The notes beneath the pieces were generated by a model. That model saw only the letters and a program-made list of their open reading frames with translations. It did no database searches and was not told where the DNA came from. This document shows positions 1-6,407 of a stretch of 10,083 nt of DNA, one piece after another. The stretch is from Nitrospira sp. (GTDB taxonomy: Bacteria; Nitrospirota; Nitrospiria; Nitrospirales; Nitrospiraceae). Both the position numbers and the translations under genes were made by a program. The DNA is taken from positions 1 through 10,083 of the forward strand of contig JACOEF010000415.1 in assembly GCA_024998705.1 (NCBI GenBank). The letters run 5' to 3'. Every line of letters starts with the position of its first letter. Within the stretch, counting starts at the first letter, position 1.

Positions 1-433
1 CGACTTGGGTCTGGCTTTCGATTAGATTCCCGGGCAAGGCAACATCGAGTCAGGCCTGAACTATTTCAACGCATCCCTCACCAGGCCCCAGCGGGAGACG
101 CGGAATAGTACCATGCGTCCACCCACCATACAAGCTATGAAATAGGGCCTTGTCTCACTCGATCCGCATCGGTCGGACCATCACAAGACTGACCAGCCTC
201 ATCGATCAACTTAACCATTCTCGTGATGCCGCGCGGGAAATGCACGCGCTTCTCCTCGTTCATCACCGCGGCCGCTCTCTCAAATAGAAATCGACATCCC
301 ATCAGGAACGTCAGCCCTGCAGGGAAGAACCTACATATGACACAGGCGCAACGGCTCAATGTGAGGGGATAAGCTGGCGCAAAAAGAACCACGCAGAAAA
401 AACTTGATTCCGCGTCCGATAGAAAGATTTATT

Positions 434-456
434 TATGTCCAGTATTACTGGACATA
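434..456. promoter_or_regulatory. Perfect 10-bp inverted repeat, operator-like
   Basis: The arms TATGTCCAGT (434-443) and ACTGGACATA (447-456) are exact reverse complements separated by ATT. The symmetric 23-bp element lies in an AT-rich intergenic patch and has no T-run after it, so a dimeric repressor or activator site is more likely than a terminator. It sits about 20 bp upstream of a promoter-like TTGTCA. The binding protein is unknown; the XRE regulator encoded at 7852 is only a guess. Confidence 0.5.
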
Positions 457-460
457 TGCT

Positions 461-476
461 AACATAGACTTATGTT
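461..476. repeat. Second short inverted repeat (AACATA / TATGTT)
   Basis: AACATA (461-466) and TATGTT (471-476) are exact reverse complements with a 4-base spacer. The repeat lies 4 bp after the larger palindrome and overlaps the first bases of the candidate -35 box. It may be a second operator half or a chance result of local AT richness. Confidence 0.3.
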
Positions 477-504
477 GTCACGATTGAGCATGAGGTCCGA
501 TAAC
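475..504 (+). promoter_or_regulatory. Candidate sigma70-type promoter for the rightward operon
   Basis: TTGTCA (475-480) matches TTGACA at five of six bases. It is followed after 18 bp by GATAAC (499-504), which matches TATAAT at four of six. It points toward the acyltransferase gene at 718 and would give an untranslated leader of roughly 200 bases. The overlap with inverted repeats just upstream supports a regulated promoter. This is a motif match only; no transcript data are available. Confidence 0.3.
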
Positions 505-717
505 CGATTCCTGACGGATGAAGTTGTGCCTAGCACCTCTCCTCTTAGTTGCTTCCAAGTACACCTAGTGGCCCATGACGCCTAGCCCTACGCGCGCGCA
601 ATGCTCGACAATTCATAACGCGGCACCCATCGGACTTGCCCCAGGCGATCCCCCGGTGGTACCGCAGGCTGCTCGGCAATCGTTGGGCTCCCTCAATCAG
701 GCACAAGTGTACGATAC

Positions 718-1368
718 ATGAACGTTCGCTCCAAACTCATACACGTGACCGAGGTGCCAGTGCTGGGAACATTCGTCAGACTCTATCGAGGCCTACAAGA
801 ACTATGGCACCAGATCCTAGAGGACTGGGCCGTGCACGGCCACGACTGGACAATACCCGGCCTCCGCGCACTAGCCGTTCATCGCTTTGGCACATGGATC
901 TCGAACCGGCGCAGCGGCATTCTCAAATCTGTACTGCTCACGTCCTACCATGTCCTGTACCGATACGTCCGAAATCACTACGGAATCGAAATTCCTTTGA
1001 CGGTGACAATCGGCCGAAGGCTGTGGCTGACGCACCAACACGGCATCATCTTTCACTGGAAAGCCGAGATCGGGGACGATTGCTTGATTCGCCACGGAGC
1101 CACGATCGGAGCCGGATATGGCGGACAAAAGACCTTACATAAAGGACCGAAACTCGGACAACGAGTGGAGGTGGGACCAGGCGCCGTGATTTTTGCCGGA
1201 GTAAAGATCGGCGACGATACGGTCATCGGTCCGAATGCCGTGGTCATGTCGGACGTCCCGGCTGGATCCAGGGTGTTCGCTGAGGCGCCTCGCGTCATTC
1301 ACTTGCCGACCGTTCGTCAGGCACCCGGAGCACCTAGAGATCTCCGTCAGGGGGTACGCCAACAATGA
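718..1368 (+). CDS. Serine acetyltransferase-like hexapeptide acyltransferase
   Basis: A 216-residue protein of the left-handed beta-helix (hexapeptide repeat) acyltransferase superfamily, closest in style to CysE-type serine O-acetyltransferases. The first 90 or so residues are helical with no clear motif. The repeats run from about residue 92 to 195, with turns such as AEIGDDCLIRHGATIGAG, then VKIGDDTVIGPNAVVMSDVP, the usual closing coil of this family. His residues at 106, 108 and 113 lie where CysE has its active-site region, but the LDH-type Asp appears as Thr (LTHQHG, from residue 104), so serine may not be the acceptor. The ATG at 718 is the first start in a frame that stays open upstream, and no strong ribosome site precedes it. 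It heads a series containing an ACP and a glycan exporter, so it could acylate a sugar from acetyl-CoA or acyl-ACP. The fold is well supported; the substrate is unknown. Confidence 0.8.
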   Translation: MNVRSKLIHVTEVPVLGTFVRLYRGLQELWHQILEDWAVHGHDWTIPGLRALAVHRFGTWISNRRSGILKSVLLTSYHVLYRYVRNHYGIEIPLTVTIGRRLWLTHQHGIIFHWKAEIGDDCLIRHGATIGAGYGGQKTLHKGPKLGQRVEVGPGAVIFAGVKIGDDTVIGPNAVVMSDVPAGSRVFAEAPRVIHLPTVRQAPGAPRDLRQGVRQQ

Positions 1369-1461
1369 AGCCGGCTCAAGTCAACCTCCATGGATCAGCT
1401 TGCAGACAGCATCCTTGCATCGAAATAATCTGCGCTTTGTAGGAATAACAAGCCGTACATC

Positions 1462-3459
1462 ATGAACATAGCCCGGGTTCATTGCCACGATTTAGCTGCC
1501 ACAGCTGAAACACATGGCGACACTCTCCGCAAGAACGGACAGATCGAGCAGGCGATCAAGGCCTATCTGGAAGGGGTGACCGCTCCACCGGCAGCGGCCC
1601 TTTGCCTCAAACTTGCCCGTTGTTACGAACAGCGCGGCAACCATGCAGAGGTCTGCCGGTGGGCGCTTGCGATCGTCGATTCCGGTGATGACTATTCGGC
1701 ATGGCAGGCCGGCTGGGCCTTGTTTCAGCGCACCGCTGCAAAGGCAGGGCGACAGGTGCTCAGATCGGTCAAAGTGGCGCTTCTCGGCAGCTATACCACC
1801 ACTCAATTAGGCCCGATGTTGTGCCTAGCGGCGGAGAGACTCGGCATCCAGGTCGCCCTATACGAAAGCCAATACGGGCAATACCAGCAGGATATCCTCG
1901 ATCCCAGCAGCAAGCTCTATGCGTTCGGTCCGGATATCGTCGTCCTGGCGGTTCACGAAGGTGACCTTCACCTCTCTGACTACAGCCAGAACCCAGAGGA
2001 GGATGTCCGGAAGGAAGTGCTTCGCTGGACCGGCCTCTGGAAGATGGTTGCAGAACGCTCCCGCGCCCGACTCGTCCAGCATAACTTCGCGCTGCCCTGC
2101 GAAGTCCCTACAGGCCATCTCGCCACCAGGCTTCCCGGTTCGCGATACATGATGACGCACGCGGTCAACGCGAAGCTGGGCGAAGCGGCTGCGAACAATG
2201 TCTCCCTGGTGGACTGCGAACGGCTTTCGGCACTCTTCGGAAAACAACGATGGTGCGATCCCCGATATTGGAACCTGTCCAAACAAGCCGTTGCCCTTGA
2301 AGCCCTGCCTTTGCTCGCGAGACATACCGCAGCGGTGATCGCCGCGGATCTCGGATTAAGCCGTAAGTGTCTGGTATTGGATCTTGACAACACCTTGTGG
2401 GGCGGCGTGATTGCGGAAGATGGATTGGCGGGCATCAAGTTAGGACAAGGGCCTGACGGTGAGGCATTCACGGCGTTTCAGGACTACCTTCTGAAGCTGA
2501 AGCGGAAGGGTGTCATCCTGACGGTGTGCTCGAAAAATAACCATGCCGATGCCATCCAACCTTTCGAAAAGCACCCGGAAATGCGACTCAAGCTGGACGA
2601 TATCGCCCTCTTCGTCGCCAATTGGGAATCGAAGCCGGCTAATATTCGCACCATCGCCAAGACACTCCAGATCGGCCTAGATGCCATGGTCTTCGTCGAT
2701 GATAACCCTGCTGAGCGGGAGATCGTGCGCACGTTTCTTCCAGAGGTCGATGTCATTGCCCTGCCGGAGGATCCGTCGTTGTACCTCAGGACCCTGTCGC
2801 AATATCTTCTGCTCGAAACAAGCTCGTTGACCGCCGAGGATCATGAGCGAACCGACCAATATCGAGCCCGCGCACAGATCATGGAATTGGAGGCCGCGGC
2901 CGGAACCATCGAGGAGTTTTATCGCAGCCTTCGCATGCAAGCGATCGTGACACCGTTCGAAGCATCGCAACTGCCGCGGATCGCCCAGCTTATCGGAAAG
3001 ACCAACCAGTTCAATCTCACCACCCGACGCCACGGCATGGCACAGCTGGAAACCTTCGTCCGTGACGAGAGCTATGTCCATCTCGCGCTACGGTTGCGCG
3101 ATCGCTACACCGATCATGGGCTCGTCAGCGTCATGATCGCACGGCAACAGGAACACGTCCTCGATATCGACACGTGGCTGATGAGCTGTCGAGTCATCGG
3201 CCGAACCGTTGAAGCCACCATGCTGGAGCATCTCTGTCGGCGGGCGGCACAGCTCGGATGCACAGCCCTCCGAGGTACCTACATTCCGACGCAAAAAAAC
3301 GCCATGGCGGCAGACGCCTTCGCCAAACATGGTTTTGAACGTGTCGGCACAAATGGACGCGATGAGATCTGGAGTTATGACCTTGCGGCGAAGGGCCTGA
3401 TCGCCAATGCATTTGTGACCTCTGTCCATACCTGGGAGAGTGCTGATGGGGCGTCCTGA
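1462..3459 (+). CDS. FkbH-like HAD-IIIC protein, probable glyceryl-ACP loading enzyme
   Basis: A 665-residue protein in three parts. Residues about 8-90 are TPR-like helices. Residues about 103-295 look like the SGNH-like N-terminal domain found in many FkbH proteins. From residue 302 comes the HAD core: KCLVLDLDNTLWGG holds the nucleophile Asp307 and Asp309, with TVCSKNN at 354-360 and FVDDNPAERE at 411-420 as the later HAD motifs. The C-terminal third, with RIAQLIGKTNQFNLTTRR at 506-523 and WLMSCRVIGRTVEATM beyond, is the GNAT-like region usual in full-length family members. Characterised FkbH proteins dephosphorylate 1,3-bisphosphoglycerate and transfer the glyceryl group to an ACP phosphopantetheine thiol. 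A discrete ACP lies at 5159, which fits. The ATG at 1462 is the first start after an in-frame stop at 1426. The gene overlaps the next one by 14 bases, implying coupled translation. No polyketide synthase is in view. Family call is strong; exact product is inferred. Confidence 0.88.
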   Translation: MNIARVHCHDLAATAETHGDTLRKNGQIEQAIKAYLEGVTAPPAAALCLKLARCYEQRGNHAEVCRWALAIVDSGDDYSAWQAGWALFQRTAAKAGRQVLRSVKVALLGSYTTTQLGPMLCLAAERLGIQVALYESQYGQYQQDILDPSSKLYAFGPDIVVLAVHEGDLHLSDYSQNPEEDVRKEVLRWTGLWKMVAERSRARLVQHNFALPCEVPTGHLATRLPGSRYMMTHAVNAKLGEAAANNVSLVDCERLSALFGKQRWCDPRYWNLSKQAVALEALPLLARHTAAVIAADLGLSRKCLVLDLDNTLWGGVIAEDGLAGIKLGQGPDGEAFTAFQDYLLKLKRKGVILTVCSKNNHADAIQPFEKHPEMRLKLDDIALFVANWESKPANIRTIAKTLQIGLDAMVFVDDNPAEREIVRTFLPEVDVIALPEDPSLYLRTLSQYLLLETSSLTAEDHERTDQYRARAQIMELEAAAGTIEEFYRSLRMQAIVTPFEASQLPRIAQLIGKTNQFNLTTRRHGMAQLETFVRDESYVHLALRLRDRYTDHGLVSVMIARQQEHVLDIDTWLMSCRVIGRTVEATMLEHLCRRAAQLGCTALRGTYIPTQKNAMAADAFAKHGFERVGTNGRDEIWSYDLAAKGLIANAFVTSVHTWESADGAS

Positions 3460-4993
3460 ATCGCCGTCCGGCGTCCGTGCCTCCTCGCCGCACACGACCA
3501 CCATTTGTTTCACCACGCAGGATCTTGCCCAATTCAGCGCAGCCAGCGGGGACAGGAACCCTCTGCATGTCTCCGAGCAATACGCGCGGGCCTCGCCTTA
3601 TGATGAGCCTGTCGTATTCGGCATGCTGGGCGTGCTGACGATCCTCGGCCATTTTCCCGATCGCCCGAAACAACGGCTGCGACACCTCTCTGTCGAGTTC
3701 CGTAATCCTCTCACTGTCGGCGTCCCCTACCGCGTAGAGATCGTGGAGCCATCGGCGGACCGTGCGGTCGCAAAAATTTATGATGCCGCCCGCCTCATGC
3801 TGAAAGCGAGTATGACCTTTGGGCCGGATCATCAGGACCGGCACGAGATGGCCGAGCAAGATACGGCCGGTCTCGCGGAAGCAGCAGACCACACAAAATC
3901 GCACCTGCGTGCCGGCACTCGCGTGACCGGCCGATATGCACCGTCGATCAAGGAGTTGAGGCAACTGGTCGATCGCTGGAAACTTTCCGAAAAAGGCGCG
4001 ACCATGTCGGACGTTTCGGCTATGATGTGGGCCAGTTATGCCGTCGGCATGGAGCTACCGGGAAAACGCGCCGTGTTCTGGCGATTGGAACTCACGTTCC
4101 CTGCCGGTGAAGAAACGGGCCAGTCCCCACTCACCTATGAGATCACGGTTCAGAGCTACGACGAGCGACTTGACTTGCTGCACACTGCCGGGACGCTCTC
4201 CCTGGGCACCAGCACGTGCGCGACGACCGAGATGTGGGCCTTCGTGCGAGAGGACTCACCGCGGCCTTCACTGCATCGTCTCACGACCCTGTTGCCGAGA
4301 TCGAATCGATTGAAGGACAAGGTCGCCCTGGTGATCGGCGGAAGCCGGGGGCTTGGGGCGGCCATCACGCAGGCCTTGGCTTCGCAGGGCTGCACGGTCT
4401 TCTTGAATTACCTCCACTGCGGCGAGGAGGCGGAACAGATTCGAACGAGCCTAGGAGACGCCTCCGAACTCATCGAACTTACGCAGGGAGATGCATCAGA
4501 TATCGATTGGTGCCGAACCTTGCAACAGCATATTGTCCAACGACACGGCGGGCTGGATGTGCTGATCTGCAACGCGTCGCCCCCTATTCGCCCTCTCCCG
4601 TTCGTACCGGAAAAGGTGGCACAGTTTCAAACCTTCCTCGCCCAAAGCGTCGCGCTGGTGAGCATGCCCATGTCCACGTTTCTGAGCGACTTGGCTCAGC
4701 GCTCCGGGTGGAACGTGCTTATCTCTTCGGCGTTTGTGCGGGACCTTCCTGCAGAATGGCCTCACTATGCCACAGCCAAATGTGCACTGGAGGGACTGGC
4801 ACAGTGGGCGGCCATTCAGAATCCGACGGTCCACAGTCTTATTGTCAGACCTCCAAAATTGCTGACGGATCAAACCAACACCACTGTGGGACGGCATGGA
4901 GCAATGGGAATTGAACGAGCCGCGGCGGCCATCGTGAAACAACTCATATGTCCTGATCGACCACCGGCCATACAGATACTGGATACGTTCTAG
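3446..4993 (+). CDS. MaoC-like dehydratase fused to a short-chain dehydrogenase/reductase
   Basis: A 515-residue fusion. Residues about 20-130 form a MaoC/hydratase-2 hotdog with the motif SGDRNPLHV (34-42), giving the family's catalytic Asp36 and His41; the later conserved HGM reads FGM. Residues about 150-275 look like a second, degenerate hotdog (MSDVSAMMWASYAVGMELPG from 187). Residues about 290-515 are a classical SDR: nucleotide-binding GGSRGLG (298-304), NAS at 376-378 in place of the usual NAG, catalytic Ser427 or Ser428, and YATAK with Tyr441 and Lys445. The predicted role is dehydration plus ketoreduction of an acyl-ACP. The ATG at 3446 is preferred over the in-frame GTG at 3440 because GGGAG at 3434-3438 sits 7 bases before it. 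The start lies inside the upstream FkbH gene. With FkbH and the ACP it could turn glyceryl-ACP into lactoyl-ACP. Domains are clear; substrate is inferred. Confidence 0.85.
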   Translation: MGRPESPSGVRASSPHTTTICFTTQDLAQFSAASGDRNPLHVSEQYARASPYDEPVVFGMLGVLTILGHFPDRPKQRLRHLSVEFRNPLTVGVPYRVEIVEPSADRAVAKIYDAARLMLKASMTFGPDHQDRHEMAEQDTAGLAEAADHTKSHLRAGTRVTGRYAPSIKELRQLVDRWKLSEKGATMSDVSAMMWASYAVGMELPGKRAVFWRLELTFPAGEETGQSPLTYEITVQSYDERLDLLHTAGTLSLGTSTCATTEMWAFVREDSPRPSLHRLTTLLPRSNRLKDKVALVIGGSRGLGAAITQALASQGCTVFLNYLHCGEEAEQIRTSLGDASELIELTQGDASDIDWCRTLQQHIVQRHGGLDVLICNASPPIRPLPFVPEKVAQFQTFLAQSVALVSMPMSTFLSDLAQRSGWNVLISSAFVRDLPAEWPHYATAKCALEGLAQWAAIQNPTVHSLIVRPPKLLTDQTNTTVGRHGAMGIERAAAAIVKQLICPDRPPAIQILDTF

Positions 4994-5143
4994 ATGAACT
5001 CTGACTCTGCGCAAGACGTCTGTATGACGAAGCCGACCAGCCATGCAAGCGGCCGCCTTCGGCTGATATTCAGACACAGGGGTCCCAGAAAGAGAGCGTT
5101 CCGTCGGCACCATGATGATGCCGAGATGATTACACACCGATAA
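4994..5143 (+). CDS. Possible small ORF between the reductase and ACP genes
   Basis: A 49-codon frame begins with an ATG that directly follows the reductase stop (TAGATG) and ends 15 bases before the ACP start, filling most of a 165-base gap. The product would be basic (several Arg and His near the C-terminus, including RGPRKRAFRR) with no signal peptide or known domain. No ribosome site of its own is seen, so any translation would be by coupling. A chance open frame in spacer DNA is at least as likely. Confidence 0.2.
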   Translation: MNSDSAQDVCMTKPTSHASGRLRLIFRHRGPRKRAFRRHHDDAEMITHR

Positions 5144-5158
5144 TGTCTGGGGGAATGA

Positions 5159-5392
5159 ATGGAGTTGCACGATCGATTGGAAGAAGTGTTTCGCCAGGTG
5201 TTCGATAACGAGACGCTGAGGTTGACCGATGAGATGACCGCATCCGATATCGAAGGCTGGGATTCGGTGGCCCATATCAATCTGATGTTTGGCATCGAGC
5301 AGGCGTTCGGAGTCCGATTCAAGGGCAATGAACTGGCCGACATGAAGAATATCGGCGAACTCAAACAGTTTCTGGCCGGGAAGGGAAAGTAG
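5159..5392 (+). CDS. Discrete acyl carrier protein
   Basis: A 77-residue acidic protein with the ACP four-helix pattern. The motif EGWDSVAHINLM contains Ser36, the expected 4'-phosphopantetheine site (D-S-hydrophobic). The C-terminal MKNIGELKQFL is the usual last ACP helix. It tethers acyl groups as thioesters in the cytoplasm. Length and composition match type-II ACPs rather than a domain cut from a synthase. A strong ribosome site, GGGGGA (5149-5154), lies 4 bases before the ATG at 5159; an overlapping ATG at 5155 is in another frame. The gene lies between FkbH/MaoC-SDR and the exporter, so it is the likely carrier for the unit made by those enzymes. A 4'-phosphopantetheinyl transferase is not in the window and would have to come from elsewhere. 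Confidence 0.93.
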   Translation: MELHDRLEEVFRQVFDNETLRLTDEMTASDIEGWDSVAHINLMFGIEQAFGVRFKGNELADMKNIGELKQFLAGKGK

Positions 5393-5559
5393 TGAGTGAT
5401 TATCGTTCGAGTCAGGTGATGGTGCATCCGGCCAAACAATGCATGTTGCGAGTTCAGATATTCGCCTATCGTTCGGCACAAAGGACCCATCTTACCGGCG
5501 CCCATTCCACGCTCGTCACGCAGAACAGACGCACTTTTTCGACAGCAGGGCACACATGA
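5392..5559 (+). CDS. Possible small ORF bridging ACP and permease genes
   Basis: A 55-codon frame starts at a GTG sharing its first base with the ACP stop codon (TAGTG) and ends at a TGA overlapping the permease ATG (ATGA). The purine-rich GGGAAAG at 5383-5389 could act as a weak ribosome site. The deduced product is basic, has no recognisable domain and no membrane segment. The stop/start overlaps at both ends are the only argument that it is real; other frames are open here too, so it may be chance. Confidence 0.22.
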   Translation: MSDYRSSQVMVHPAKQCMLRVQIFAYRSAQRTHLTGAHSTLVTQNRRTFSTAGHT

Positions 5560-6407
5560 CTATGGCAAGCTCATTTCCGGAGAGCACCTCATCATCCATT
5601 GTGATCGAAGCCCGTACGGGATATGTCCAAGTGGGGTGGCGCGAGCTGTGGGCGTCGCGCGAGCTCTTGTACTTTCTCGCATGGCGGGATCTCAAAACGA
5701 GATACGCACAGACGGCGAACGGAGCTGGCTGGGCTCTCATGCAGCCTCTGCTCAGCACGCTGATCTTCACGCTGGTATTCGGGTATTTGGCTAAAATGCC
5801 GTCGGATGGGCTGCCCTATCCCACCTTTGCGTTCGCTGCGATTCTTCCCTGGTCCCTGTTTTCCAAAAGCCTCGAACGCAGCACGTTAAGTGTGGTGACG
5901 GAGGGAGGCCTGATTAAGAAAGTCTACTTTCCACGGCTGATCATCCCAATCGCTGCGACCTTTATCAACCTGGTTGATTTTGCCGTAGGCTTGCTCATCC
6001 TGATCGGAATGATGGCATGGTATCAGCAGGTTCCTCAGTGGACAGTGCTGTTTCTGCCATTCTTCGTGGGGATCGCCCTGCTGACCGCCCTCTCGGTAAG
6101 CCTGTGGCTTTCGGCTCTCAACGTGAAATATCGCGACGTGGCATCCGTCGTTCCCTTGATGACGCAGTTATGGATGTTTGCCTCCCCGGTACTCTATCCG
6201 GCGTCTCTGGTACCTGAGTCGCTGCGCTGGTACTACGGCCTGAATCCAATGGCGGGGGTCATTGAGGGATTTCGGTGGGCCCTGCTCGGAAAGACGGCTC
6301 CTGACTGGACCATGATGGCAGTGAGTCTGGCCATGGTGGCGCTGCTCTTAATCGGCGGCGTCATATTTTTTCGGAGGGTGGAGCGTACCTTCGCCGATTT
6401 AATTTAG
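5556..6407 (+). CDS. wzm: Wzm-type ABC-2 permease for polysaccharide export
   Basis: A 283-residue inner-membrane protein of the ABC-2 permease family that carries lipid-linked O-antigen or capsule chains with a Wzt partner. A soluble N-terminus with the amphipathic WRELWASRELLYFLAWRDLK (28-47), the typical lead-in helix, is followed by six likely membrane spans near 58-78, 88-104, 130-154, 162-186, 196-216 and 252-271. The RDLKTRY and ALNVKYRDV loops and the YGLNPMAGVIEGFRW segment (227-241) are family hallmarks. An in-frame ATG at 5439 would add 39 non-conserved-looking residues; the ATG at 5556 is chosen because AGGG (5547-5550) sits 5 bases before it and the length then matches the family. 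The stop abuts the ATPase start (TAGATG), implying coupled translation. Substrate cannot be read from the permease alone. Confidence 0.9.
   Translation: MTMASSFPESTSSSIVIEARTGYVQVGWRELWASRELLYFLAWRDLKTRYAQTANGAGWALMQPLLSTLIFTLVFGYLAKMPSDGLPYPTFAFAAILPWSLFSKSLERSTLSVVTEGGLIKKVYFPRLIIPIAATFINLVDFAVGLLILIGMMAWYQQVPQWTVLFLPFFVGIALLTALSVSLWLSALNVKYRDVASVVPLMTQLWMFASPVLYPASLVPESLRWYYGLNPMAGVIEGFRWALLGKTAPDWTMMAVSLAMVALLLIGGVIFFRRVERTFADLI

Larger units (their letters stand above)
1..717. other. Gene-poor leader region without a supported gene
   Basis: I see no supported protein-coding gene or tRNA-like fold here. An 85-codon open frame on the minus strand (135-392) has a Cys-rich, unstructured-looking N-terminus and no recognisable domain. 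A 37-codon frame at 472-585 (plus strand) resembles nothing I know. The stretch from about 400 to 480 is visibly richer in A and T than the rest and holds two inverted repeats and a promoter candidate, listed separately. The rest is most simply the long 5' flank of the operon that begins at 718, or decayed sequence from a boundary between gene blocks. Confidence 0.5.

Noticed and set aside
135..392. An 85-codon minus-strand frame in the leader region
   Set aside because: No domain, no convincing ribosome site and no neighbour context; kept only as a remark in the region entry.
472..585. A 37-codon plus-strand frame just after the palindromes
   Set aside because: Its ATG lies within the candidate -35 region and inverted repeat, it has no ribosome site, and its product resembles nothing known.
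636..1142. A 168-codon plus-strand frame overlapping the acyltransferase start
   Set aside because: It is Arg- and Pro-rich low-quality sequence in another frame of a gene with clear hexapeptide repeats.
5033..5068. Inverted repeat AGCCGA ... TCGGCT as a terminator between the reductase and ACP genes
   Set aside because: The spacer is long and no T-run follows; it would also cut the operon before the ACP.
4496..5479. A 327-codon open frame on the minus strand
   Set aside because: It lies antisense to the reductase C-terminus and the ACP, whose motifs are unmistakable. The minus-strand product shows no domain and is rich in Cys and His in a way typical of antisense shadows.
4990..5553. A 187-codon minus-strand frame covering both gaps around the ACP gene
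   Set aside because: It is antisense to the ACP and has no recognisable motif; its length follows from base composition.
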